Assembly: GCA_023101725.1 (NCBI GenBank)
Contig: JALJCO010001155.1
Location: forward strand, 16,001-80,000
Origin: Atherinomorus stipes
Lineage: Eukaryota > Chordata > Actinopteri > Atheriniformes > Atherinidae
DNA: 64,000 nt
Reading direction: 5' to 3'
A program made the position numbers and the translations under genes. The first letter of the stretch is position 1; each line of letters begins with the position of its first letter. This document shows positions 35,022 to 52,406 of this stretch, piece by piece. The notes beneath the pieces were generated by a model. That model made no database searches, had not been told where the DNA came from, and saw nothing but the letters and a program-made list of their open reading frames with translations.

Positions 35022-35070
35022 TATTGGTTGCGGCACCGTGACGTAACTGCAAATACAAGGAAGTGAAGCA
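35022..35070 (+). promoter_or_regulatory. Probable TATA-less promoter of the MUL1-like gene
   Basis: An inverted CCAAT box (ATTGG, about 35023), a CRE-like TGACGTAA (35039-35046) and an ETS-like AGGAAGTG (35058-35065) precede a non-coding first exon ending at the donor 35144/35145. This is a common housekeeping promoter arrangement. Confidence 0.5.
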
Positions 35071-35281
35071 AACAATGAGTTTTGGTTTCGGTTAATGTCA
35101 CTAAATTAGTTATGTGTAATAACTTTACGGTGTTGTTTTAACAGGTAAGCACTGTTTATTTATTATATCACAAATTTACTTGATATTTTAATAAACTAGC
35201 AGCGTTTGTGAGTCATTTACAGTGACCTCGGTACGTTAACTTACATTTAGTTGTGAATTGTTTCTCATTACAGATACAAAT

Positions 35282-36333
35282 ATGGGTGACTTTCCTCTAA
35301 ACCCTCTGGTTGTGATCGGTGCTGGGTCCAGCTTAGCCTTTTCTGGCCTGTTTTATCATTTGTACAAGGAGAAGAAGATAGAGATACAAAAACTGAAGGC
35401 AGGTTGATAATTGCTGTAAGTACGGTTAAAACTTGCTGGGGATTTTAACATTTCTTCTCCATTACAGGAAATACCAGTTTTCAAACCAGATCAGCATCTG
35501 CTTAAAGTAGTGAAAGCATCTCCACACAAGAGACTTCAGTATGTTGCAGTTGAAGGTAGAAGCTTGTTTTCAGTTTGAGACCTATTTAAAAGTCAATCAT
35601 AAAGATTATTTGAAGATTTAATTTGCTTATATCTGTTTTAAAGGTTTGGTCCAGCCAGATGGGGAGCCTCTTGCCAGCAAGTTTGTCCCTCGGCGCTTTG
35701 GTGTTATTCAGAAGATAGTTGTGGAGGAGCACTGGAAGTTCTGGAACTCCGTCACCAAATCATGGTATGCCCAAGTCAAAAATATACACACAAATATGGG
35801 GATTTATAAATCTACGTCTCTAATGCAGTTGTAATTTCAGGAAATCTCAGACAACCAAAAGGAAAGAAACCAACAACTCGGTCCCTTTCAGTCTGATCAG
35901 CCCTGAAGCCTACATCTCTAACGTTTCTGTGAAAGTGGAGGAGCCCCTGGAGGCTTCGGGGTTCTACCTGGAATGCGTTCATTTCAGACTGAGACGTGCT
36001 GAAGAGGGTGTGGTGGACGTTGTGGTGCAAGGTCTGAGCGGTGAGAAACCTGTGGCAGTGGAGGAGAGCGAGGAGCTGCTGCATGTTGGAAGCACCATGA
36101 CGGGCTTTGGAGAAGTGGTGCTGGAGGGAGGCCAGGTGATGAGGCTGCGGGCCCCGCTGGACAGACGCAAGTTCATCCTGGTGCCCTCTGATTACAGAAG
36201 CTTCATGGACAGACACGAGGCTTCAGCCAGCATGTGGAAGGCGCTGACTGCTGTGACTGGGATCACAGGAGCTTCTCTTCTAGCCAGTGTCTTGTACAGT
36301 TTCTTTGGAAAGCAAAACGATAAGTCAAAGTAG
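35282..36333 (+). CDS. MUL1/GIDE-family mitochondrial outer-membrane protein lacking a RING domain
   Basis: Coding exons 35282-35398, 35468-35555, 35644-35764 and 35841-36333 give 272 residues. A non-coding 5' exon ends at 35144 and rejoins at 35274. MUL1 proteins are mitochondrial outer-membrane E3 ligases: TM helix, GIDE domain in the intermembrane space, second TM, cytosolic RING. Here TM1 is about residues 9-27, the GIDE-type region follows (GVIQKIVVEEHWKFWN, NNSVPFSL, VGSTMTGFGEVVL), and TM2 is near residues 242-262. The protein stops 10 residues later (GKQNDKSK), so the roughly 50-residue C-terminal RING of MUL1 is absent and no RING exon is seen downstream. It may act as a non-catalytic MUL1 paralogue. 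The first coding intron appears to be GC-AG (AAG|GCAGGT). Confidence 0.8.
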
Positions 36334-36358
36334 GCCTGAGGACGGGTATTCAGCAGGG

Positions 36359-36364
36359 AATAAA
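36359..36364 (+). terminator. Polyadenylation signal of the MUL1-like gene
   Basis: AATAAA lies 26 bp after the stop codon. An alternative AATAAA lies near 36,645. Confidence 0.5.
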
Positions 36365-36699
36365 AGCTACAAAAGTTGTGCTACTGCCTTTTGGGCATTT
36401 ACATACTGCCTCAGTAGTTAATTGCACAACTTTCACGCAAGCTTACTTTGCCTGTTTCTTTGTTTGGATGTTATGTAACAGGAGCATCAAAGCTTTTTCT
36501 TCAATTGGCCATGAAGTTGAAAATATTTACATGAATGAAAACAGCTAAATTAGAAGAAAAAATGTAAATCAGAAAAAAATCATTTACCAGTCAGAACCCA
36601 CACAAAGAAAATTAAGGAAAACTACATTAGTTTAGATCTTTTCTAATAAAACTTAACTTCTCTGAAGTGTTTTCTTCAAACAGTTGTTGTATTTTGTCC

Positions 36700-37600
36700 C
36701 TCTGGAGGACGACTTAATGGACCAATTCAGTCAGCTTATTTAGTTAAAGACAGGTGGACATGTTGGGTCTGCGTTGAGATGAAGGAGTGAAACGTAAAAC
36801 CATTACTGCTTTATTATTTTTAAAGCTTATTGCAAATGCAAAAATTTTCAATTATTTGTTCCTCACAAATATGTTTTATATTTCATAACACAGGATAAAA
36901 AAAAGTTTTCACTGCAGCGAGCAGGTCAAGAATTAAGTCGTGTCGGAAGCTCCCTGACATGAAGATTGGGTAAACTGGTCTCCGTTGCAAAACAAACTGG
37001 GTCTCAATGGGACTTAAAGTACTAAGGTATATATATATTAGTATGAAAGTAGTAAGGTATTTTTTTAAAAATTAAGTCTTAATATTATCGCTGCTTTATA
37101 ACTGGAGCATGCCAATCTCCTCATGAAGCTTAAAAATGATCAAATGTTTCTGTGATTTTAGTTTTTTTTTTTTTCCAAGATTTTTTTTATTGTGAATCCG
37201 ATCAGAAATTACTGTCCTGTTGATTTATCGCCAAAAATCTGTAGTCATTCTTTTACCCAAATGCATTTGAGTTGATCCTCTACCTCCTTATTATTTTCAC
37301 TGTACTGTTTATGTTCAAATCAGTTTAGTATGATTAAATTGGATAATTATTTTCCAAAGGGTGGTGGTTTTAGTTTGTGACAGATTAAAAAAATGTATTT
37401 ACACTTTTCCATATGAAATACCAAAAAAGGAAGCGAGCCACATGTAAGCACTTCAATCCAAGCAGACTGACGTCTGTTATTTATTTTGACAGACATTTTT
37501 CATGACGTGGTAAAAATGGATGTCTGCTTCACATGAACAGAGCAGATCCTGATGGTTCGTGGTGGTAGAAGCTGCTGAGGCTGCTGTCCATCCTGATGCA
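36700..37600. other. Convergent intergenic / eif2b5 3' UTR region
   Basis: This lies between the 3' ends of the MUL1-like gene (plus) and eif2b5 (minus). The sequence next to 37606 is presumably eif2b5 3' UTR. I see no other gene in it. Confidence 0.5.
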
Positions 37601-37605
37601 CGCAT

Positions 37606-44465
<6,860 letters not shown>

Positions 44466-44829
44466 GTTTTACTCCCGGGTGCCCAACTGTGTCGTCAGAA
44501 ACAACGACGGTGGCTACAAAGGGACAATGTAGTGTTTGCAGTTGTCCGATTTTAGCTCATTCTCGGGAGCCTCGGGCACCTAACAACCAGGAGCGCGGTG
44601 AATACAAACGGTTGCTATGCAGGATCAGCGCTTTATCTTTACCTGTGAGAAATTGCTGTAAACCATGATGAGATGTGCTGCGGTGTTTATCATTTTACTC
44701 TTTTTTTTTCTTATATTAAAATAATAATAATAAAAAATGATAATAATTTCAAAGTCAGACTAAAAGTAAGGTAAATTAACTTGTTTTTATATGAAACATT
44801 TATATATTATACTTGACTGGCGTTTCCTG

Positions 44830-45850
44830 ATCTTGACAGCTAAAATCTTGAAGAATAAAACAAGATCATGTAATAATAAATTCTGCTGGAAATAGTGTAA
44901 TCAAATGTGAGAAAAATACTGAAAAATTGTAATTTTAGGTAAAGGTATCTTTACTTTGCTTAAATGCCATTTAAGGTAAGTACCCATCTGAAAATGTACT
45001 TGAAAAGTTGTTGTTGCTTTTTTTGTTTTTTTTTAAATTACTTAGTTCAAAAATTTACTTTGAGTAAATGTTGCATAGTTACTTTCAATTACTTGCTGTA
45101 AAAAAGGGACAAGTTCCCACAGTTTTTGATAAACTTTTACGACACCACAATAAAAAAGAGATAAAGTAAAACCAAATCCAAGTATCCAAGATAGTGAAAA
45201 TGTTGAGCAATTCCTTATGAATATAGTGTGCTGTTTTTCCTTTCTATATCAAACAGAAATCATAAATTCAGCTGTCTTAATGAACAAATGTGAGCACATT
45301 GACTGCTTATTCAAGAAATTAAATAAAGTCCCATGGTCCACAGTATATTCTGCCCACTGAATACAGTAGATAAATTTGTCAGCATTTGCATGATGGAGTT
45401 ATTGCCTTTGTTTGCGTTTGAACACAAAGAGCTGGTTGAGATATGGCCGAGGACTTTCTTCTCTCTTCCGTGGTTCATCAACAGCGACAGTTCTGTATGC
45501 ACAGTTTCCATTTGGTGGGTGTTACACAGACTGCCACAAAAGTAGACTGGCAGAGAAGATTGACAATCCCTAATGTTCAACATAATACCCGTTCAGCCTG
45601 ATTTTTCTCCCCCTGCATTTCTTTTTTACTCAGTAATAAGGGAGGTTTCCAAAGTAGTAAAGTAAATTACTTGGGTCAAAATTTTCTCACATAAAAGTAA
45701 ATTGACCCATTTCAAAACTAGAAAAAAAAAAAAAAAAACCTTCTCCATTACCGTAACTTGAGTAAATGTAGTTAATTGTGATTCCCCAAAATACTGAAAT
45801 TCCAAGAAAAACACAGAAACTGTGCATTCAAAGTTATTTTTGGCTTTATT
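44830..45850. other. Intergenic eif2b5-selenoj spacer with degenerate repeat
   Basis: This lies between the eif2b5 5' end and the selenoj 3' end. Motifs such as ACTTGAGTAAATGTAG and TTGAGTAAATGTTGC recur in both orientations and suggest a degraded element of a fish repeat family, but I cannot set its ends. No gene is seen. Confidence 0.4.
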
Positions 45851-46148
45851 TGTTGTCAAAAGAAAAAAGTAATTTCTGAGGCTTTGTGGCCGTTTGAACT
45901 ACAAAGCAGCAGTTCATTCAATCAACATGATATTAAACCATTATTGGATGGTATTTTCCTCATTTTACTTTAAAAGAAATACTGTGAATAAAATTGCAAA
46001 TGTACAATGGAATAGTTTTAGAAAAACAAAGTTACAAGAAAAGTGAACACAGCTGGAAATAATAGTTTATCTTTATTATGATGAGCTTTACCATTTCTGG
46101 TCCATATACTGCAAATTTGGCAAAAAAAAATGGACAGGTTCTTCTTGA

Positions 46149-46154
46149 TTTATT
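46149..46154 (-). terminator. selenoj: Possible selenoj polyadenylation signal
   Basis: AATAAA on the minus strand, about 200 nt after the stop codon and downstream of the SECIS candidate, as required for the SECIS to be in the mRNA. A second candidate (AATAAA) lies near 46,073-46,078. Confidence 0.45.
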
Positions 46155-46219
46155 TTCTTTTTCTTAAATCACTTTACTGAAAAAAAAAATAAACAGAGAA
46201 CACATGAACCAACATATTT

Positions 46220-46300
46220 AGCTTTAGCAGAGACGTTAACATCTGGCTCCTGCCACCCAAAAGTTTAGACAAAAACCTTCATTCACTGCTCTGAAAAAGT
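46220..46300 (-). promoter_or_regulatory. selenoj: SECIS element (selenocysteine insertion) of selenoj
   Basis: Read on the minus strand: AUGA at 46282-46279, one A, then GGUUUUUGUC (46277-46268). A 13-nt apical loop beginning UAAAC (46267-46255) is followed by GGCAGGAGCC (46254-46245), then AGAU (46244-46241). All ten opposed bases of the helix can pair, counting G-U. The AA lies 12 nt after AUGA and the NGAN partner 20 nt after it, both within the usual eukaryotic SECIS spacing. Below the quartet, AGCAG pairs with CUGCU across an internal loop. It lies in the 3' UTR about 75-120 nt after the stop codon. Confirmation needs a folding program. Confidence 0.82.
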
Positions 46301-46357
46301 TCAACAGTTTTTCATGATGTTCTCAGACACCTCACACTGTACACAGCCAGAAAACTA

Positions 46358-49300
46358 CTACTGCTCTTTAATAATCTTCTTGGCGTGCTCCAGCACAGAG
46401 TTGTATCGGAGGGTTCTGGTCATCCAGGATGCTGGGATTCCCTCAAGCCCAATCTAGATTAAAAACAGAAAAAAACATAAATACATAAATTAAGAAAAAT
46501 GGACAAATTGTTGTCATTTTATTGAAAATAAAGTAACAGATATTCAGACCTGAGCCCCAAGACAAGCTCCAATGAAGGATCCTCGACTACAGGTGCATCC
46601 CCCACAGCTCATGGTGTCTCTGATCGCCGTCTCGTACTGCTTGGCTGTCAGGACGCCATGAAGCGCTGCCTGGAATGCACCTGGCAAACCTGAAACAACA
46701 TCAACACCATCTTAACTGACTTGTTTGATACGGTTACTGACAGATATCCAAGTTAGAGGCAGTACTCTATCACCAATCTATTTCTAAAGTGGTGTCAAAT
46801 CCAAAGTTCAAGGGAGGTGAGTAAAGATACCTCATGTGTTTGGGAAAACAGTGGGGATGACCTCTTGCGGAGTTTTGGACAAATTCTCCTTCACCTGATG
46901 AATGTGCCCTGAAATCAGGCAGAAATAAGAAGACGACAAATAATGAATTAAATAATACATAAATGTCTCAATCTTCATCTTTTCTTTGTGGAAGGTAGCA
47001 TCAGACCATCATGCCTTTAGCCTTAAGTCACATGACAGAGCCCCATGACTGTGACTGGAGGGAGGCAACAATGCAGCAGACCACATACCAATGACTGCTT
47101 TGTCCAGATCCTGAGGCTGCTTTCTGTTCGGGTCACTGAGCTGATTCAGCACCACATCCAAAGCTTTTGGATCTGGACCATTCAGGATGAAATGCTCCAG
47201 AAACCTGTGAAAACAAGTCAATGTGACATCTCATATACTGTAAGTGCATATAGGTTTGTGCTTTGTTTCTTTTTCTACTTGCATTTTTTTGTGCTGTAAC
47301 TCTGATGTTGCTACTGTTACAACAACATGTAGCAATGATAAGTTACATAACAGAAAAAAGAAAAAGCTCAACGCTATCTGTACTAATAACTAGGGATGCA
47401 CAACATAATCGTCCCCCTCTCGGTATCGGCCTATATCAGCCTTAAAATTGAGTATCAGCCACCCCATTGATATTTAACCGATCAGCCCGCTGCTTCTACA
47501 GTCTAAAAAAAATCCCCAAAACTACTTCTTCAAAAAGTTCTTTTTTTACAGACTTTAAAACTTCTAAAGACTAGGGGTGGGAAAAGATATTGATACACTG
47601 AAATATTGCGATATTTTCATATGCTGATATCATATTGACATTAAAAACGCGGTATCGATCCATTTTACGAATGAAATTTTGCGATATTTCATTGTTCTGG
47701 CACACAATCTCACAAAATTCACAAAAATCTTGCACCATCTTGATATGCTGATATACTGACATTTAAAAATCTATTTTACGAATGAAATCTCGCGATATTT
47801 CATCATTCTGTTACAAAATCTCGTGAGAATTCAAGAAATATTGTGAGATTTTGTACCAGATCGATGAAATCTCATGAGATTTTATAAGTAAAAAAGATCG
47901 ATGCCGCATTTTTAAATATCGATTTGATATTGGCATATGAAAATATTGCGATATTTTAGTGTATCGATATTTTTATCCACCCCTATTTTTCAAAGTGTCG
48001 GAAACAGAAAACAAAACTGCTATTTGGAATGACTGCTTATTTTTTTCAGCTTTAACACCGGTATCGATATCCTTTATCGGCGGAGTTTTAAAATACCGGC
48101 ATATCAGATATCGGCCAAAATTCTAATATTGTGTATCCCTACTAATAACTACTTTAAGTCTGGGGTAAGCTGCACTTACTGTACATATATCACTGCTGAT
48201 AACCTGGTTAAATTTCCTGTTGTACTTTGCAAGACAAATATATATTTTTCAAATCTCGGATGTGAGAATCAGCAGTTTCTCCTCAGTAATGAAGAAAGTG
48301 GAAATACTAAGTTTAAGTAAAAGGTCCACTGGCAGAAATACTGACCTTGCTGCAGCCAAAGTTACTGCTACACATTCATCATTGTTCTGGGTGACACGGA
48401 TGGCCTGTTCCACCTTTTCCAGCATATCAGGCTGCCCTGCATAAAAAGCCACTATAGGAGCCAGCTTGGCTACTCCATCAATCTGACAGTCAGTCTCACA
48501 GCCTGCAGCAAACAACACATTTGTTAGGAGTTTGTTGGTTGTTTTTTGTTCTTTTCCATGACATAAAACCATAAATAAATAACAGAGATTTACCTGTTTC
48601 CTCCTTGCCTGCATCTACATTCTTGAGGAAGCTCTTCAAACTTCCTTGTCTCCATGGTCCCTCAATTGGGAGCTGAGGTCTTGGTCCTGACATAGTCAAA
48701 AGAGCCATAAGTCAGCATGTGGCCAAGTGATGCAAACAGCTTCCAGACTTAATCAAGTTTGAAAGTAGTTATTTAAAAGGCTTAAACTTAACGCATTGCA
48801 ATCAACATCAACAATCTCCCCAGTGTGTCAGCCTGCTGTTCACCTGATTTCCCACTATTACCAAAATCTCCATACTCTCCTGGACACCCGTGCTCCTCTG
48901 AAATCTAGATCAGTCTCCTTCACCCACTCAGTTCCCTGGTTCACTCCTGCCCTGCGTCAACTCAAATCTCGCGGTCGTCAGCTAGAACGCCTTGTCAATA
49001 AAACTGGACTCACCATTCACAGAAATATGTACAAGGACCACATTACACCGTACAAGACCTCCCTCTCCTCCACCAAATCTGCATACTGCTCCAATTTAAT
49101 CCACTCCAATCATCACAGCTCCAAAACCCTCTTCTCGCCTCCATTACCAAACCTCCTGACTCCCTTCCCCATCATATGCAATCCCATGACTTCTGCAATA
49201 AACTCATGTCCTTTTTCGTCTCCAAAATCAGATATCCATAATCACCTGACCTCATCTGGGGCTGCACTTTCTGGAGTCAACCTCGCTACTCCCTACCCAT

Positions 49301-51619
49301 CTCTTGCAACCACATTTTCCAGTTTTGACCTTCCCACCATCCAAGCCATCTCTGACATCCTTCATAAATCAACCTTCCACATGTCAGCTCGATCCTATCC
49401 CGTCCACCCTGGTTAAGCCCTGCTGCTCTTCACTTGCTCCTCTCATTACCAAAATCACCCATTCCTCCTTAAAGGCAGGGTGGATGATGTTTTCCAGGAG
49501 CATTTTTTACTATATTGCATAAAGTCTTCTTAACACCCCGATTGCAGCCAATTAATAAAACACAAAAATTAAAAAAAAAAAAAAATCACCTGTGGAACGT
49601 ACAGCACTGCAAAAACCCCATCCAATGAAATGAATTTCATTGGATGGGGTTTTGAACGGCCTGTGCTGATGGATTGAATGATTTTTATGTCCATCAAACT
49701 CGACTGCTGTCGATGCCGTGAGCATCTCAGTGCAGACCTGGTGCAGATGAACCGAGACAACATGGCTGCTCGCTGCTCTTAACTATGCCGCTGTTTCCCC
49801 TATTAAAAGCAAAAACGGATGTGGATCAAGTCATGGAGGTGTTGCCATTTGCAGTGAGGATGTTTTACGCCGCAGAAGAAGTTGACGGTGAGATAATTAT
49901 CACTTTTAGAAATGTGGTTCCTCTGCTGTTTACTTGGAAGCTAACAAGCTAGCCACTCGGCTATTCTCGGTTATCTTCGCCAATAACCATGAGCGCACGC
50001 GTTCCTGTGCCCTGGAGGCGTGGCTCCAGGTATATGGTATATTTTTTCAAACGTAGCTTGTTGGAACTGTTTTTCCAAGATCCTCTACCCTGCCTTTAAG
50101 CTCTGGTTTAGTCTCCTCTGCACTCAAAACCACCACAGTCACCCCAATTCTGAAAAACCTGGCCAACTTCCAACAACTTGCATCCCATATTCAATCTACC
50201 CTTCATGTCCAAAATTCTGGAAAAATGTGTTGCCTTCCAACTCCATAACCATCTGATGTCCAACAACATCTACAAGCAGTTTGAATCTGCCTTCCACCCC
50301 CTACACAGCGCCGAAACCACACTCATCCAAATCTCTGAAGACCTCCTCATGGCTTCTGACTCTGGACTACGTTCCATCTACATTCTCCTGGACCTTACAG
50401 CAGCTTTCGACACCATTTCCCACGCTACTCTCCTCAGTCGATTATCATCCATCGGTCAGCACACCCCTCTTGCCTGGTTCACTTACATCTCTCTGATAGG
50501 ACAGTTTATACAACTCAAACCTCATAAATCCACCTCCTTCCCCGTTTCCGCTGGCGTGCCCCAAGGCAATGCAATACAATAAACCTTTATTGTCAGACAT
50601 GTCTTAAATTTGTCAGCAACAAGAAGTTATCTAGTAAGAAAGAAGAATCAACATCATCAAAAAGGGAAAAAAAAAAAAAATCCTCCACATCCAGTGGACA
50701 GTTCTTACCTCCCCTCTCCCTGTAAGGATCATTGATGGGTGTGTCGTATTCTGATCCTGGTCCAAAGAATTTCAGTGTGCGTTGCTTCAGGTCATCAACA
50801 TTTAGACCTGGAAAACAATGTCAAACAAAATTATACTAATAACTTTAAATATACAGAAATTTCAGGCATGTAAATAAGCTTTACAGCATCCTCATCATTC
50901 TTTCCAGAAATCAACGTAAACCTGAAATGGTTCTGTGAAGTCACATTTAATCCATTTGATGATTTGTACACCATGTGTCTAAATAAAAGAAAACTAATGT
51001 TTAAAAAAAAGAAGGAAAAAACACACACACACACAACATTCAAGGGCTGTTTACTGAACAAAAGATAAAAAAAAAATAGCAATTAACCTCCACATTCAGA
51101 CAGGGACTCCAGCAGGACATACGCCTGGTCTCCATAGCAGCTCTGCTGGCCCGTCTGCCTCCTGTAGAAAGGGTTGGCGGACTCAGAGCGGAACTCAGGG
51201 TTCGGATTCTGATCCAAAATCCCCTTCAGCTTCTGGAGGTCGTACACCCAGTGAAGGGGCTGCGCTGCATCAACGGTACAGAAAATTTCATTCGTATCCA
51301 AATTTTAAGAGTCTTAAAATCTACTAAGTGGGTGGAATAACAAAACATTTGGAAGAACCTGTAAGGGCTAACTCTGAAATGCTGCCTGGATGACTAGAAC
51401 ATCTATTTCTGCTGTTGCAACAATCAAATAACTAATTCAAGAAACCTCTCTGCTGATTCTACCGCTTTAAGAGTGCAAGAAAAACATAGGGGGTTTCGTC
51501 AACATCATATTAGCATTCAAAAGTGTTATTATGAGATAGACTGGATCATTACCTGCAGCATCTGCAACAGCTGATCCAACAATGGCTCCAATTGCTCTGT
51601 TGGCCACAGCTGAAGCCAT
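46358..51619 (-). CDS. selenoj: Selenoprotein J (J1-crystallin / ADP-ribosylhydrolase-like), read through an in-frame UGA
   Basis: Coding exons on the minus strand: 51619-51553, 51264-51088, 50807-50709, 48686-48594, 48502-48346, 47204-47089, 46908-46831, 46689-46550, 46453-46358. All join in phase; 340 residues if UGA codon 262 is selenocysteine. The fold is that of ADP-ribosylglycohydrolases and jellyfish J1 crystallins: IGAIVGSAVADAAAQPLHWVYD at the N-terminus, GDQAYVLLESL, AKLAPIVAFYAGQP, and GSFIGACLGAQIGLEGIP near the end. The UGA gives PNT-U-GLPGAFQAALH, where as I recall crystallin-like relatives carry Cys. A SECIS candidate lies in the 3' UTR. SelJ is known from ray-finned fish and a few invertebrates; its biochemical role is unsettled. 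A 5' UTR exon ends at 52237. Stopping at the UGA would give only 261 residues and lose the conserved C-terminus. Confidence 0.92.
46832..46834 (-). other. selenoj: In-frame UGA, probable selenocysteine codon 262
   Basis: ACA TGA G|GTATCT closes exon 7, and the frame resumes in exon 8 with GT TTG CCA GGT, restoring GLPGAF. The UGA is two introns upstream of the stop-containing exon, so the transcript should be sensitive to nonsense-mediated decay when selenium is low. That last point is known for other selenoprotein mRNAs and is inferred here. Confidence 0.88.
47391..48141. mobile_element. hAT-like element with 8-bp duplication and a nested element
   Basis: CTAATAAC occurs at 47383-47390 and 48142-48149. 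The termini TAGGGATGCACAACA and (read inward) TAGGGATACACAATA are inverted repeats. It lies in selenoj intron 5 and hosts the 47574-47987 element. Confidence 0.8.
47574..47987. mobile_element. Long-inverted-repeat MITE, nested
   Basis: The ends TAGGGGTGGGAAAAGATATT and (read inward) TAGGGGTGGATAAAAATATC start extended inverted arms of roughly 60 bp (…AATATTGCGATATTTTCATATGC…). No clear target duplication was seen. Further internal copies of GCGATATTTCAT suggest a mostly palindromic unit. Confidence 0.65.
49469..50099. mobile_element. TTAA-bounded miniature element (copy 6), inside a LINE
   Basis: TTAA occurs at 49469 and 50096. The termini TTAAAGGCAGGGTGGATGAT and (read inward) TTAAAGGCAGGGTAGAGGAT are inverted repeats. 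It is the same family as 12683-13306. It splits a LINE fragment, so its limits are well supported. Confidence 0.75.
49612..49653. repeat. Perfect 20-bp-arm palindrome
   Basis: AAAACCCCATCCAATGAAAT, a GA spacer, and its exact reverse complement. The related element at 12683 has only the left half (ACCCCACCCAATGAAATTG), so the second arm arose in this copy. Confidence 0.75.
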
Positions 51620-52236
51620 CTGTTGTCACAGAAAGAAAAAAACAACTAAATCCAAAAACTGGTAAATTACTGTAATCCTACTCAAAAGCTAAAACACTAA
51701 CAGCAAATTAGTCTATTAATGTCTGTTATTAGTTTGTTTAAAAAAGCAGCAATACAAGAAAGCATCTCCAGGATCACACAAATGACTCATATGAAAACAA
51801 AAACCAAAACCAAGAAACTTGGCTTTTAAAGATAGACTACATCCCACTGCAGCCACTGATCCAACTGAACTTGACAAAAGGAGAAGCCATTTGGCAGCTG
51901 TCTTTTTGGTTCCTCATAAAACTACATTTCCTACAAACAGGAGCAATCGTTCCCCTTTGGTAACCCTTGGGTGGTGGGGGGGCGTACTCATCAACTGACG
52001 GTGGAGTTCAGTTCCTACAAGCAAATTAATACTTGCGGAATAAAACCGTCTTCAATTAGTAACTAGTTTTAGCTTCTACTTATATATGTATATATTAAAA
52101 TAATAATAATAATAAAAGTTAGTTTTAGTTTCAACCACTGCTACGAGAGCTCCGCGACAGTGTCAATAACACAAACAGTTAGCTAACATTAACTAGCTAG
52201 TTACAGGTCGAGCCTACTGACATTTAAGAGTCTGAC

Positions 52237-52330
52237 CTTAGCCTCCGTTTAGCGTAATGTAGCACGAAATGCAGTTTCGTTTAATTCCTGGAGATGAAGA
52301 TTTTCGACTTTACTCATCCATAACACTCCC
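52237..52330 (-). other. selenoj: Probable selenoj non-coding first exon
   Basis: A GTCAGA donor (exon edge 52237) follows about 90 nt of non-repetitive sequence on the minus strand. The next exon opens exactly at an acceptor immediately before the ATG (ACAACAG|ATG at 51619). The 5' limit is estimated. Confidence 0.5.
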
Positions 52331-52369
52331 GAGTGCTCTTGAAACATGTTATGAAAGGGTAAGCGCTTT

Positions 52370-52406
52370 AGCACCGCCCACCGGTGCGACTATAACCCCG
52401 CCCCTC
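52370..52406 (-). promoter_or_regulatory. selenoj: GC boxes upstream of selenoj
   Basis: CCGCCC (about 52374) and CCCCGCCCC (52396-52404) read as Sp1-type GGGCGG boxes on the gene strand, just upstream of the inferred first exon. No TATA box is evident at the expected distance. Confidence 0.45.

Larger units (their letters stand above)
48790..50590 (+). mobile_element. LINE fragment interrupted by a TTAA element
   Basis: This is antisense to selenoj in its intron 3. The left part (48796-49416) encodes the linker between endonuclease and RT of a non-LTR element (VSFTHSVPWFTPALRQLKSR, GRQLERLVNKTGL). The right part (50178-50582) encodes the early RT (HSAETTLIQISEDLL, LDLTAAFDTISH, SAGVPQGN) and ends abruptly. 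The two halves are separated by the 49469-50099 element and contain frameshifts, so the element is inactive. Confidence 0.75.

Noticed and set aside
35812..36216. Minus-strand 134-codon frame
   Set aside because: Shadow of the last MUL1-like exon on the plus strand.
46262..46320. Alternative SECIS using the AUGA at about 46,314
   Set aside because: Spacing to an AA is possible, but the helix is poorly paired next to the quartet; the structure starting at 46282 pairs at all ten positions.
46834..51619. SelJ-like gene ending at the UGA as a 261-residue protein or pseudogene
   Set aside because: Two further in-phase exons keep conserved family sequence after the UGA and a SECIS candidate follows, so readthrough explains the data better.
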